Shown piece after piece: positions 52,831 through 61,097 of a DNA stretch of 64,000 nt. This DNA comes from Pseudomonadota bacterium (GTDB lineage: Bacteria > Desulfobacterota > Desulfobulbia > Desulfobulbales > JAHJIY01). The notes beneath the pieces were generated by a model. It did no database searches and was not told the origin of the DNA. It worked only from the letters and a program-made list of their open reading frames with translations. The stretch spans positions 1-64,000 of the forward strand of contig JAHJIY010000081.1 in NCBI GenBank assembly GCA_018823175.1, read 5' to 3'. The stretch's first letter is position 1, and each line of letters begins with the position of its first letter. The position numbers and the translations under genes were made by a program.

Positions 52831-53376
52831 TCAAGCCTTGGGGCCGACAAACATTGCCATCTGGCGGCCTTCCATCTTGGGTTCTTGCAATATAATCGCT
52901 ACATCATTGAGGGCCTCAGCTACTTTATTGAGGACTTCCATGCCTAAAGTATTGGCATAGGCGATCTCCCGACCCCTGAATCTCAAGGTCACTTTAACCT
53001 TGTTTTTATTTTCTAAAAATTTCCGGATATTCTTTATCTTAAAATCAAGATCGTGTTTTTCAGTCTTGGGACGCAGCTTGATTTCTTTAATCTCAACAAC
53101 GGTCTGTTTTTTCTTGGCTTCCTGCTGTTTTTTACGCTGTTCGTACCGGAACTTTCCGTAATCCATAATGCGACAGACAGGAGGAGTAGCGGTCGGCGAA
53201 ACCTCAACCAGATCATATCCTGCGGCATCCGCCTTACTCTGGGCCTCGGCTACCGTCATCACCCCGAGCTGTTCACCTTCATCATCAATGACTCGAATTG
53301 ACTCACATCTGATCTCCTCATTCACTCGAGCTCTACCTTCGCGCCCGCCCTTTTCAGTTTTCTGTCTGCCTTTAAT
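52831..53376 (-). CDS. infC: Translation initiation factor IF-3 (ATT start)
   Basis: IF-3 with the N-terminal domain (RVNEEIRCESIRVIDDEGEQLG), the Lys-rich linker (FRYEQRKKQQEAKKK) and the C-terminal domain (KEIKLRPKTEKHDLDFKIKNI). The start is assigned to ATT at 53376: GGGAGG lies at 53384-53389, seven bases upstream. The ATG at 53403 has no Shine-Dalgarno and would add nine residues (MNNYPGGTS). An ATT (AUU) start is the classical means of IF-3 autocontrol, because IF-3 itself rejects such codons. Length is then 181 residues. Confidence 0.92.
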   Translation of the reverse strand: MKGRQKTEKGGREGRARVNEEIRCESIRVIDDEGEQLGVMTVAEAQSKADAAGYDLVEVSPTATPPVCRIMDYGKFRYEQRKKQQEAKKKQTVVEIKEIKLRPKTEKHDLDFKIKNIRKFLENKNKVKVTLRFRGREIAYANTLGMEVLNKVAEALNDVAIILQEPKMEGRQMAMFVGPKA

Positions 53377-53484
53377 ACTCGTTCCTCCCGGATAATTATT
53401 CATGTCTTTATATCAGTTGCAGAATACCAACTTGGAAAAATATTCTAGTTTATAGGATTAATCTTATTCCGGCAATACTTATTG

Positions 53485-55407
53485 TTAATTAAGTATCTCA
53501 CTTTCTTTTCGGATAATATCTACAAATTCTTCCACTGACATAGCCGGCAAGTTATCACCATTGCGTAAACGGACCGTCACCGTTTTTGACTCAACTTCTT
53601 TGTCCCCTAAAATCAACATGTATGGAACCTTCTGGACCTGGGCTTCCCGAATCTTATAATTCAACTTTTCGTTCCGGTCATCCTTCTCCACCCTTACGCC
53701 AAGTTTACGTAATGCACGATAGACCTCTTCGGTATAATCGAGCTGTGCGTCGGTGATATTCAAAATCCTGGCTTGAACCGGTGCCAGCCAGACCGGAAAA
53801 GCTCCGGCATAATGCTCGATCAGCACGCCAAAAAAACGCTCCAGAGAACCCATCAGGGCCCGATGGATCATGATCGGCTGATGCTCGTTGCCGTCCGCGC
53901 CGGTATAAGAGATATCAAACCGTTCCGGCAGGTTGAAATCAACCTGGATCGTTGAACATTGCCAGGACCGACCAAGAACATCCTTAATCTTTATATCGAT
54001 CTTCGGGCCATAAAAAACCCCTTCACCCGGATCAAGTTCATAGGCCAGACCTTTTTTCTCCAGGGCCGACTTCAAAGCCTCGGTAGCCTGCTGCCAATGC
54101 TCATCACTGCCTACATATTTTTCCGGCCGAGTCGACAGATAGATATCATAATCTTCAAAGCCAAAGGCCTTAAGGATATTGAGATTAAGTTCCAGGATAT
54201 TAAAGATCTCTTCGGCCAGATGATCCGGCCGGCAGAAAATATGGGCATCATCCTGGGTAAACCCTCTAACCCTCATCAAGCCATGCAGGGCCCCGGTTTT
54301 CTCATATCGATATACGGTACCGAGCTCACACCAGCGAATCGGAAATTCCCGATAGCTCCGCTTTCTGGTCTGGTAAATTGCGATGTGAAAAGGGCAGTTC
54401 ATGGGTTTGAGCTGATAACTTACATCGTCAATATCCATCGGTGAAAACATGTTTTCACCGTAAAAATCAAGATGACCGCTGGTCTTCCACATATCCCTTC
54501 TGGCAATATGCGGCGTATACAAAAGTTCATAGTCGTGTTTATAGTGTTCAGCCTTCCAGAAATCCTCAATATTCTTCCGAAGCAAGGCGCCTTTGGGCTG
54601 CCACAGAATAAGACCCGGACCCACTTGATCCTGAATGGTGAACAACTCCAGATCCTTGCCCAGTTTACGATGATCTCTTTTCTTCGCCTCTTCCAGATTA
54701 TACAGGTAGCTTTTGAGTTCCTTGGCATCAAAAAAGGAGGTGCCATACAAACGCTGCAGCATCTGTCGATTCTCATCTCCGCGCCAGTAAGCGCCGGCCA
54801 GACGAAGCAATTTAAAGCCCTTCAGCCAACCAGTGTCGGGAAGATGCGGGCCCCGGCATAAATCAACAAAATCGCCAAGCTGATAAAGATTAACTTCCTC
54901 ATCTTCAATATCCGCAATAAGCTCAAGTTTATATGCCTGGTTCTTTTCTTTAAAAACACTGATCGCTTTGGCCTTGCTGACTCTTTTCATAACAAAAGGA
55001 ACCCGGGCCGCCGCAATCTCGGTCATTTTCGCCTCGATCTTCTCGAAATCCTCGGAAGAAAAAGGCTCACCCCGATCAAAATCATAATAAAATCCGTCAT
55101 CAGTGGCAGGACCGATCGCAACCTGCACCTCATAGCCAAAAAGTTCCAAAACGGCCAGGGCCATAACGTGAGCCGTACTATGACGCAAGATAACCAACCC
55201 TTCCGATGTATCAGAAGAAACCGGCTCCAGCTCAGTATCTTGCTGGATAACGGTCGACAGATCCCGCAACTCACCGTTAAGTCGAACCGCAATCGTGTTT
55301 TTCCTTACCTTATTGGACACCAGCTCTTTCAATGCTTCATGTGCCACAATTCCGACAGGGAAATTTTTCTTATCACCCTGAGGCAAAGAAATTGATATTT
55401 CGGCCAT
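53485..55407 (-). CDS. thrS: Threonyl-tRNA synthetase
   Basis: A 640-residue class II synthetase of normal length: TGS domain (residues 1-62), editing domain with LRHSTAHVMALAV (His-x3-His) about 70-225, catalytic core about 240-530 (MNCPFHIAIYQTRKRSYREFPIRW, with the zinc Cys in MNCPFH) and the anticodon-binding domain (about 535-640). It precedes infC by about 80 bases and opens the infC-rpmI-rplT-pheS-pheT-ihfA run. Confidence 0.97.
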   Translation of the reverse strand: MAEISISLPQGDKKNFPVGIVAHEALKELVSNKVRKNTIAVRLNGELRDLSTVIQQDTELEPVSSDTSEGLVILRHSTAHVMALAVLELFGYEVQVAIGPATDDGFYYDFDRGEPFSSEDFEKIEAKMTEIAAARVPFVMKRVSKAKAISVFKEKNQAYKLELIADIEDEEVNLYQLGDFVDLCRGPHLPDTGWLKGFKLLRLAGAYWRGDENRQMLQRLYGTSFFDAKELKSYLYNLEEAKKRDHRKLGKDLELFTIQDQVGPGLILWQPKGALLRKNIEDFWKAEHYKHDYELLYTPHIARRDMWKTSGHLDFYGENMFSPMDIDDVSYQLKPMNCPFHIAIYQTRKRSYREFPIRWCELGTVYRYEKTGALHGLMRVRGFTQDDAHIFCRPDHLAEEIFNILELNLNILKAFGFEDYDIYLSTRPEKYVGSDEHWQQATEALKSALEKKGLAYELDPGEGVFYGPKIDIKIKDVLGRSWQCSTIQVDFNLPERFDISYTGADGNEHQPIMIHRALMGSLERFFGVLIEHYAGAFPVWLAPVQARILNITDAQLDYTEEVYRALRKLGVRVEKDDRNEKLNYKIREAQVQKVPYMLILGDKEVESKTVTVRLRNGDNLPAMSVEEFVDIIRKESEILN

Positions 55408-55416
55408 TATTCAACC

Positions 55417-55504
55417 CTAGTTAGTGTATGTCCAGAAATGAGCATTTGCATTTTGCCGTGACGAAGATATCGGACAAAAAGACCATTTCTGGACAAAGAC
55501 TAGT
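55417..55504. repeat. Long inverted repeat upstream of thrS
   Basis: Perfect 12-base arms TGTCCAGAAATG (55429-55440) and CATTTCTGGACA (55484-55495), with CTAG at both outer ends (55417-55420 and 55500-55503) and TTTTG/CAAAA inside. The size and symmetry suggest a small palindromic or MITE-like element, lying in the thrS leader. Confidence 0.6.
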
Positions 55505-55610
55505 TAATCAGTAATAAAAAAAATAAGCACATTGGCCGTGCCAACCTGCTTAATAAGCTAACGTACGGATACCAGGAACCGACTACCGATTTTCAGACCT
55601 GTTGGAATTA

Positions 55611-55685
55611 TGGTAGGCACGGGCGGGATTGAACCGCCGACCCTCTGCACGTCAAGCAGATGCTCTCCCGCTGAGCTACGCGCCT
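55611..55685 (-). tRNA. tRNA-Val (anticodon GAC)
   Basis: A complete minus-strand cloverleaf: acceptor AGGCGCG with CGTGCCT, D-arm GCTCAGCGGGAGAGC, anticodon loop TTGACGT between TCTGC and GCAGA, T-arm GGCGGTTCAATCCCGCC, discriminator A and encoded CCA. 75 bases. Confidence 0.95.
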
Positions 55686-55813
55686 ATCTTCAACCATTCA
55701 GGAACAAAAACCCCAATCCTAAAACCAGAAAGCTAAACGGCAATGAAATACCAGCAATCACCTTCCGTGTCAAGGATATTCCTCCTTTAAACAAATGTTG
55801 GAAAGAGATTATA

Positions 55814-56416
55814 TTATCCCATATCTTTCCGTGATTCAATGGCCCGGGATAAAGTTAATTCATCCGCATATTTGATGTCCATCCCCATCGGTATTCCACA
55901 AGCCAACCTGCTGACCTTGACCTTTCTTCCAACCAGCCGACTGATCAAATATGATGCGGTGGCTTCACCAGGGACCGTTGAACTGGTGGCAATAATAATT
56001 TCTTTCACCTGCTGGCGATTAATCCGGGCCAACAAGGACTCAATCTTGATTTCTTCCGGACCAACCCCATCCATGGGCGAAAGGACGCCATGCAGGATAT
56101 GATACTGACCCTGAAAAGAACCCGTTTTTTCGATAGCCATCAGGTCTGCCGGCTCTTCCACCACACAAACCAGATCGGGATTCCTTCTCGCATCGCTACA
56201 GATCGCACAAGGATTGTCTTCGGAGAACGCGAAACAATTGTCACACAGATGTATGGCATTATGCAGTTCGGCCAGGTCTCGCGCCAGATTCTGAGCCTCA
56301 ACCGCCGGGCGCCGCAAAACATGAAGAGCCAAACGGACCGCCGTTTTTTTACCGATACCGGGCAACCGGGAAAGATCAACAATCAACCTCTCCAAAGCCG
56401 GAGGGACGACATTCAT
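55814..56416 (-). CDS. recR: Recombination mediator RecR
   Basis: A 200-residue protein with helix-hairpin-helix (LSRLPGIGKKTAVRLALHVL), zinc finger (LCDNCFAFSEDNPCAICSD), Toprim domain (LVCVVEEPADLMAIEKTGSF, the second half GEATASYL) and the C-terminal Walker-B-like part (RLACGIPMGMDIKYADELTL). It helps load RecA in gap repair with RecF/RecO. It lies in the standard dnaX-ybaB-recR order. Confidence 0.97.
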   Translation of the reverse strand: MNVVPPALERLIVDLSRLPGIGKKTAVRLALHVLRRPAVEAQNLARDLAELHNAIHLCDNCFAFSEDNPCAICSDARRNPDLVCVVEEPADLMAIEKTGSFQGQYHILHGVLSPMDGVGPEEIKIESLLARINRQQVKEIIIATSSTVPGEATASYLISRLVGRKVKVSRLACGIPMGMDIKYADELTLSRAIESRKDMG

Positions 56417-56433
56417 AACAATATTTCCAGAGC

Positions 56434-56525
56434 CGGCAAAGCTGAATTATTTTCAAGACCCCTACAAGAGATGCTCTTTACCGTACCCTCGCTTGAGGGA
56501 TAATTATTCCGCTATACCCTTGAGG
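56434..56525. repeat. Dispersed stem-loop repeat upstream of recR
   Basis: Shares TTTTCAAGACC, a CTTGAGGG stem and TAATTATTCCGCTATACCCTT in the same order as the element at 51908-51985. The right end continues as TTGAGGG (56520-56526) and CCCTCAA (56534-56540), a second small stem. Confidence 0.45.
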
Positions 56526-56575
56526 GATGTTGACCCTCAAAAAAAACATAAACTATGTTGATTACAATAAAGGAG

Positions 56576-56887
56576 CTAGGTCAACCCGGGGATATTAAGC
56601 CCGCCCGTCAACTTGCTCATTTCCTGCTGTGCCATCTCCCGGGCCTTGCGCATGGCATCATTGACCGCCGCCATTACCAGATCCTGCAACATGGCCGGAT
56701 CTTCCGGGTTTATGATCTCCCGATCAATCTTGAGTTCGACCAATTCATTCCTGCCGTTAACAATGACGGACACCATGCCGCCCCCGACCGAAGACGACAC
56801 CTTCTTCGTGGCCAATTCGTTTTGCACCTGTCCCATTTTCTGCTGGAACTCCTGTGCCTGTTTCATTATCTGATTGATATCCATCAA
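56576..56887 (-). CDS. YbaB/EbfC nucleoid-associated protein
   Basis: A 103-residue protein with the family pattern: N-terminal helix rich in Gln and Met (MKQAQEFQQKMGQVQNEL), then VSSSVGGGMVSVIVNGRNELVELKID and DLVMAAVNDAMRKAREM. It binds DNA as a dimer. It lies between dnaX and recR, as in most bacteria. Confidence 0.95.
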   Translation of the reverse strand: MMDINQIMKQAQEFQQKMGQVQNELATKKVSSSVGGGMVSVIVNGRNELVELKIDREIINPEDPAMLQDLVMAAVNDAMRKAREMAQQEMSKLTGGLNIPGLT

Positions 56888-57026
56888 TTTCCCTCATCAG
56901 TAAATTTGTTTACCGCACAATCCACCGACAAACACAATGGTCATGTCCTGTCTTCTGTTTTCCATATCTTACGTGACTAAAAAGATATGTGCTACCGACA
57001 AAAGACAAAAGCAGCAGCCTAACATC

Positions 57027-58751
57027 TCACCTGCTGCGCGGTCCGGTACGAATACCTGAGACCTGGCCGCCAAATATCTCACTGGCTATCTGGACCAAGG
57101 GGTCATTGGCCAGGGACCTTCGCTCCTCGTGGGGATCATCCATTGCCTCGTCATGCTCACCACCGGTACCGCCTCCCCTGATTTTAATCTTGACGTGCAT
57201 TTCCTGCTGAAAAAAATCCTGGGCAAATTCGGTGATAAACTTAATATTTTCAGACTGCTGCAAAACCATGCAATCCGAACGATCATCAAACTTCAGGACC
57301 AGATCAACCCCTTCCTGACGAACGCCGGAACAAAGCCTGATGATATGAGACATCCACGGTTTACGATCCTTAACATACTCGACAAACTCATCCCAGTCCT
57401 GACGAACATCCCGCAGGCTGGGAGAATCAAGATCCGGTCCTGGATTATCTACGACTGGGATCGCTTTTTTTTTTGCTTCCGGCATCATTGGCCTGGACTC
57501 GGCAACTGACAAATCGGCAACAGGTTCCGAAGAAGTAACCGATTCCACCACCAAAGGGGCAGCCGGGAGCGCGGACGGAGCCGCTAACTTCCCGGGCCCG
57601 GCCACCTCACCATTCTTCAACAAACCATCAATCCGGCCGATCAACTCGGAAACCGGCACAATCTGGCCGGTTTGCAAGGCTTTAATAAAAGTCATTTCCA
57701 GAACCATTCTGGGGTGGGGTGAAAACTGCATTTCCTCGATACCTTTCAATAAAATATCAAAAAAACGGTACAAGGTCTCCGCACTATTGGCCGCGGCAAA
57801 AGCCTTTAAAGTATCAAGTTCCCGATCGGAAACATCAAGCAGATTCTCCGGGTTCTTGGTGGTTTTGCAAACAATAATCGCCCTGATAAATGACAACAGG
57901 TCAGTGGTAAATCTTTTAAGATCAACCCCGGCGCCATAAATCTGTTCCAATATTTCAAGACAGGCCGCCAACTCTCCAGCCAACAGAGCCGTGGCGAGAG
58001 AGGTGAAAACCTGCCGGTCAACCAGACCAAGAACCTCCCGAACGTCCTTGTCGGTCATGTTGTCATCGGCAAAAGAAAAAATCTGGTCCAGCAAACTCAA
58101 GCCATCCCGCACACTTCCTTCCGCCTCAAGAGCGATCAGCTCCAAAGCCGCATCCGAAATATTAACCTCCTCGGATTTGGCAATTTTACTAAAAAATGCA
58201 AAAAGATCAGCAAAAGGGATTCTTTTGAGTTCATAACGCTGGCAACGGGAAAGAATAGTCACCGGGATTTTATGCAATTCGGTAGTGGCAAACATGAAAA
58301 TCACATGGTCCGGCGGCTCCTCGAGGGTCTTCAACAGAGCGTTGAAAGCCTCGGGGGTGAGCATATGCACTTCATCGATGATGATAATTTTATAATGGCC
58401 CCGGGTGGGGAGAAAACGAATATTTTCTTTTAATTCACGAATTTCCTGGATCCCGCGATTGGAGGCGCCATCGATCTCATGCAGATCAATCGCCGTTCCG
58501 GCGGTTATCTCCAGGCAGGAGGTGCACTGGTTGCAGGGCGGATCAGGCGTTTTGGTCTCGCAGCATAGTGCCTTGGCCATAATTCTGGCCAAAGTTGTTT
58601 TGCCAACCCCCCGCACTCCGCTGAAAATCATGGCATGGGATACCCGTTGCCGGGACAACGCGTTGCGCAAAGTGCGGACCACCGCCTGCTGGCCAACAAC
58701 TTGATCAAAACTCTGAGGACGATATTTTCTGGCGAGGACAAGATATGACAT
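57027..58751 (-). CDS. dnaX: DNA polymerase III subunits gamma/tau
   Basis: A 574-residue clamp-loader ATPase. Walker A FSGVRGVGKTTLARIMAKAL (about residue 45), zinc Cys in CCETKTPDPPCNQCTSC, Walker B IIIIDEVHML, sensor FMFATTELHKIPVTILSRCQ. Domain III is about 240-360 and a Ser/Ala/Pro-rich linker leads to a tau-type C-terminal domain. At 57465-57474 the minus strand has ten A in a row (codons Ala426-Lys427-429). Shifting by -1 gives six more codons then TAA (435 residues), and by +1 gives four then TAG (433), close to the 431 residues of E. coli gamma. This suggests slippage makes both forms. Confidence 0.97.
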   Translation of the reverse strand: MSYLVLARKYRPQSFDQVVGQQAVVRTLRNALSRQRVSHAMIFSGVRGVGKTTLARIMAKALCCETKTPDPPCNQCTSCLEITAGTAIDLHEIDGASNRGIQEIRELKENIRFLPTRGHYKIIIIDEVHMLTPEAFNALLKTLEEPPDHVIFMFATTELHKIPVTILSRCQRYELKRIPFADLFAFFSKIAKSEEVNISDAALELIALEAEGSVRDGLSLLDQIFSFADDNMTDKDVREVLGLVDRQVFTSLATALLAGELAACLEILEQIYGAGVDLKRFTTDLLSFIRAIIVCKTTKNPENLLDVSDRELDTLKAFAAANSAETLYRFFDILLKGIEEMQFSPHPRMVLEMTFIKALQTGQIVPVSELIGRIDGLLKNGEVAGPGKLAAPSALPAAPLVVESVTSSEPVADLSVAESRPMMPEAKKKAIPVVDNPGPDLDSPSLRDVRQDWDEFVEYVKDRKPWMSHIIRLCSGVRQEGVDLVLKFDDRSDCMVLQQSENIKFITEFAQDFFQQEMHVKIKIRGGGTGGEHDEAMDDPHEERRSLANDPLVQIASEIFGGQVSGIRTGPRSR

Positions 58752-59079
58752 TGAGGTACCTTGTAGATCGAAAAGCCAATAAAAAATCCTGATCCAGCAA
58801 ATCCGAATTATTAATTATTCACCCGTAAAGAGTGCTCTTGCAGCACCCCTTGCAGTGAAAATCCAGACCGTTTACAACATCTACACGCTCAACCCCCAAG
58901 ACACAGGATAAACAATAATATATTTTACCAAATGGGGATCAAAAGAAACAACAGGTTGAAATAAACCAGATAACGAGAACAAGGGCAATCGCTAAGCAGT
59001 GAATAACTTTATTTTCTTCACCTTTCCCGCCCCATAAAAAACAGGCCTTCCCTTAGAGCAACCCCGGGCTTTAAAAAAT
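58752..59079. other. Gap between dnaX and SRP RNA gene
   Basis: About 330 bases with no gene. It holds a weak third copy (58792-58850) of the repeat found upstream of pheS and recR (GATCCAGCA, AATTATTA, GAGTGCTCTTGCAGCACCCCTTGCAG). The dnaX start has no strong Shine-Dalgarno. Confidence 0.4.
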
Positions 59080-59180
59080 GATAGCCGGGCACCCTGCAAC
59101 ACATAAAGGAAATCGCTACCGTTGCTTCCTTCCGGACCTGGCGGAGTTCGCGAGCCTTTATTGCGCAGGACCCGGCTATC
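59080..59180 (-). ncRNA. ffs: Signal recognition particle RNA (4.5S type)
   Basis: Read on the minus strand, the ends GATAGCCGGG and CCCGGCTATC pair, and the apical loop region CAGGTCCGGAAGGAAGCA is the conserved Ffh-binding part of bacterial small SRP RNA. About 101 bases. The closing stem is followed by T-run (59072-59077), which would also end transcription. The RNA joins Ffh to target membrane proteins. Confidence 0.95.
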
Positions 59181-59229
59181 AAACTGCAGAAACTATACGA
59201 CAGAGTTTTCACAAATCTGTCAAAAAAAA

Positions 59230-59317
<88 letters not shown>

Positions 59318-59361
59318 GGTGAATCTATAATCTGCCGGATCAATATGAGTGATCCGGCCAG

Positions 59362-59811
59362 CTAATCTCTTTTACTCCTGAAAAACTCCCGCAGCAAGGC
59401 ACTACTCTCTGCGGCCAACAATCCTGATTTTACGCGTAGTTCATGATTCAACAGACCATCGGAACCGATCTGATAACGGCTAACCAAAGCCCCGGTTTTG
59501 GGGTCCAGCGCCCCGAACACCACCTGTTCGATTCTGGCGTGAATCATGGCGCCGACACACATGACACAAGGCTCCAAGGTTACATAGAGGGTGCAACCTG
59601 TCAAGCGATAGTTGCCAAGCTTGCCAGCAGCCTTCCGCAATACCTGCATCTCGGCATGGGCGCTTGGATCGTTCAACTCAATACTGCGATTACCATCCCG
59701 GGCCAGAATCACGCCGCCGGAATCAAGTAATACCGCTCCGACCGGAACTTCCCCGCGTTGAGCGGCCTTATGGGCCTCGTCCAAGGCGTATGCCATGTAA
59801 TGGATCGTCAT
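59362..59811 (-). CDS. tadA: tRNA adenosine(34) deaminase
   Basis: A 149-residue zinc deaminase. Active-site motifs HAEMQVLRKA (zinc His, catalytic Glu) and PCVMCVGAM (two zinc Cys) are intact; the C-terminus ELRVKSGLLAAESSALLREFF is typical of TadA. It converts A34 to inosine in tRNA-Arg(ACG). The order tRNA-Ser, tadA is common in this lineage. Confidence 0.93.
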   Translation of the reverse strand: MTIHYMAYALDEAHKAAQRGEVPVGAVLLDSGGVILARDGNRSIELNDPSAHAEMQVLRKAAGKLGNYRLTGCTLYVTLEPCVMCVGAMIHARIEQVVFGALDPKTGALVSRYQIGSDGLLNHELRVKSGLLAAESSALLREFFRSKRD

Positions 59812-59962
59812 TTATGCTTAATCCAGTCAATGGCTGAATTGAAGGATGATGAATATATCAGAAAAGATTTAAAATGCAACAACAGGGTCTCAAGTTCGTA
59901 ATAAAAATATTGGAGTCGTAAAAACAGGTTAATTTCACTCAGGTTAAATCAAGTGAATTCTC

Positions 59963-60883
59963 CTAGACCTCATCACCCTCTTTTTTCTGGCGACGGGCGT
60001 AATTGGCAGCCTCTAGTCCAGCCACACAACCTTCCCCTACCGCCTTTGCCATCTGATAAGGATGGCCGCAAATATCGCCGGCCGCAAAGATACCACCGAC
60101 ATTGGTCGCCTGTTTTTTGTCGGTTTGAATGTGGGTAAAGGTCTCGGTATCGAGTTGAACGCCAAGATTTACCGCCAGTTCCATCGCCCCTTTAGCCCCT
60201 AATTCCACAAAAACTCCTTCAACCTCCAGAGTGGTATTGTCCTCCAGCATAATTCCGGTAACCGCGTTTTCGCCTATGATCTCACCAACCCAGGCCCCTT
60301 CCTTCAACTGCACCTTGCTCTGGCTTAGCTTCTGCCGCAACTCCTCGGTAACCGACAACTCTTTGGCGATCAGATAAACCTCCGAGGCATATCCGGTAAG
60401 GGTAAGGGCCCCGTCCACCGCTGCGCTCTCATTACCAACCACCGCGACCTTGGCGTTACGAAAGAAGTTGGCGTCACAGTCAACACAATAACTAACCCCG
60501 CGTCCAACCAGTTCCTTTTCGCCCTTGACCTTGAGCTTTTTACGGGAGGTGCCGGTGGCGATAATAATAGTCCGCGCCAAATGTTTTTTACTTTCACTTT
60601 TGACCATGAAAAGCCCGTCCTGCTGCTCAATCTGCATGACGTCCTCCGGTAGCAGCACAGCCCCGAATCTCCCGGCCTGGCCCAGAGCCACCCGCATAAG
60701 TTCACTGCCTTCGGTCACCCCGTCAACACAAAGATAGTTTTCAACATGGGCCTGATAAATGCTGCTGCGCTCGGCCCGACCCAGAACAACAACCGAGGCC
60801 TTTTTCCTGACTGCATGCACTGCGGCCTGCAGACCGGCCGGCCCCGCCCCGATGATCAAAACATCCGTAATATTTTCAGTCAT
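59963..60883 (-). CDS. Thioredoxin-reductase-like flavin oxidoreductase
   Basis: A 306-residue FAD protein; the ATG at 60883 is chosen because GAGGG lies upstream, over an in-frame ATG at 60934. FAD site LIIGAGPAGLQAAVHAVRK, redox motif SYCVDCDANFF (CxxC), NAD(P) site VAVVGNESAAVDGALTLTGYA, and C-terminal FAD motif GGIFAAGDICGHPYQMAKAVGEG. It resembles TrxB/AhpF-type reductases, and the Cys pair is at the usual place. No thioredoxin gene is directly adjacent; the thioredoxin-like gene at 62412 is a possible partner. Confidence 0.88.
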   Translation of the reverse strand: MTENITDVLIIGAGPAGLQAAVHAVRKKASVVVLGRAERSSIYQAHVENYLCVDGVTEGSELMRVALGQAGRFGAVLLPEDVMQIEQQDGLFMVKSESKKHLARTIIIATGTSRKKLKVKGEKELVGRGVSYCVDCDANFFRNAKVAVVGNESAAVDGALTLTGYASEVYLIAKELSVTEELRQKLSQSKVQLKEGAWVGEIIGENAVTGIMLEDNTTLEVEGVFVELGAKGAMELAVNLGVQLDTETFTHIQTDKKQATNVGGIFAAGDICGHPYQMAKAVGEGCVAGLEAANYARRQKKEGDEV

Positions 60884-61097
60884 CTGTTTCCCTCTGACGG
60901 CATTATCTGACGGCATTAATGGATTAAAGATCATGCCGATGATTATTTAGAACCAATCTCAAAAATCGTTATTATTTGTTCCCCTATTTTATAAGCACAA
61001 ATAACAAAAAGGCAACACGATTAACTCTATTCTTTCCTGAGTCTATCTCAAATAAGCCATAGACAGCCCGGCGCAAACTTTATAATATCCGGGCCAA

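Noticed and set aside
55610-55834. 74-codon plus-strand frame
   Set aside because: Runs over tRNA-Val on the opposite strand, a well-known source of false genes.
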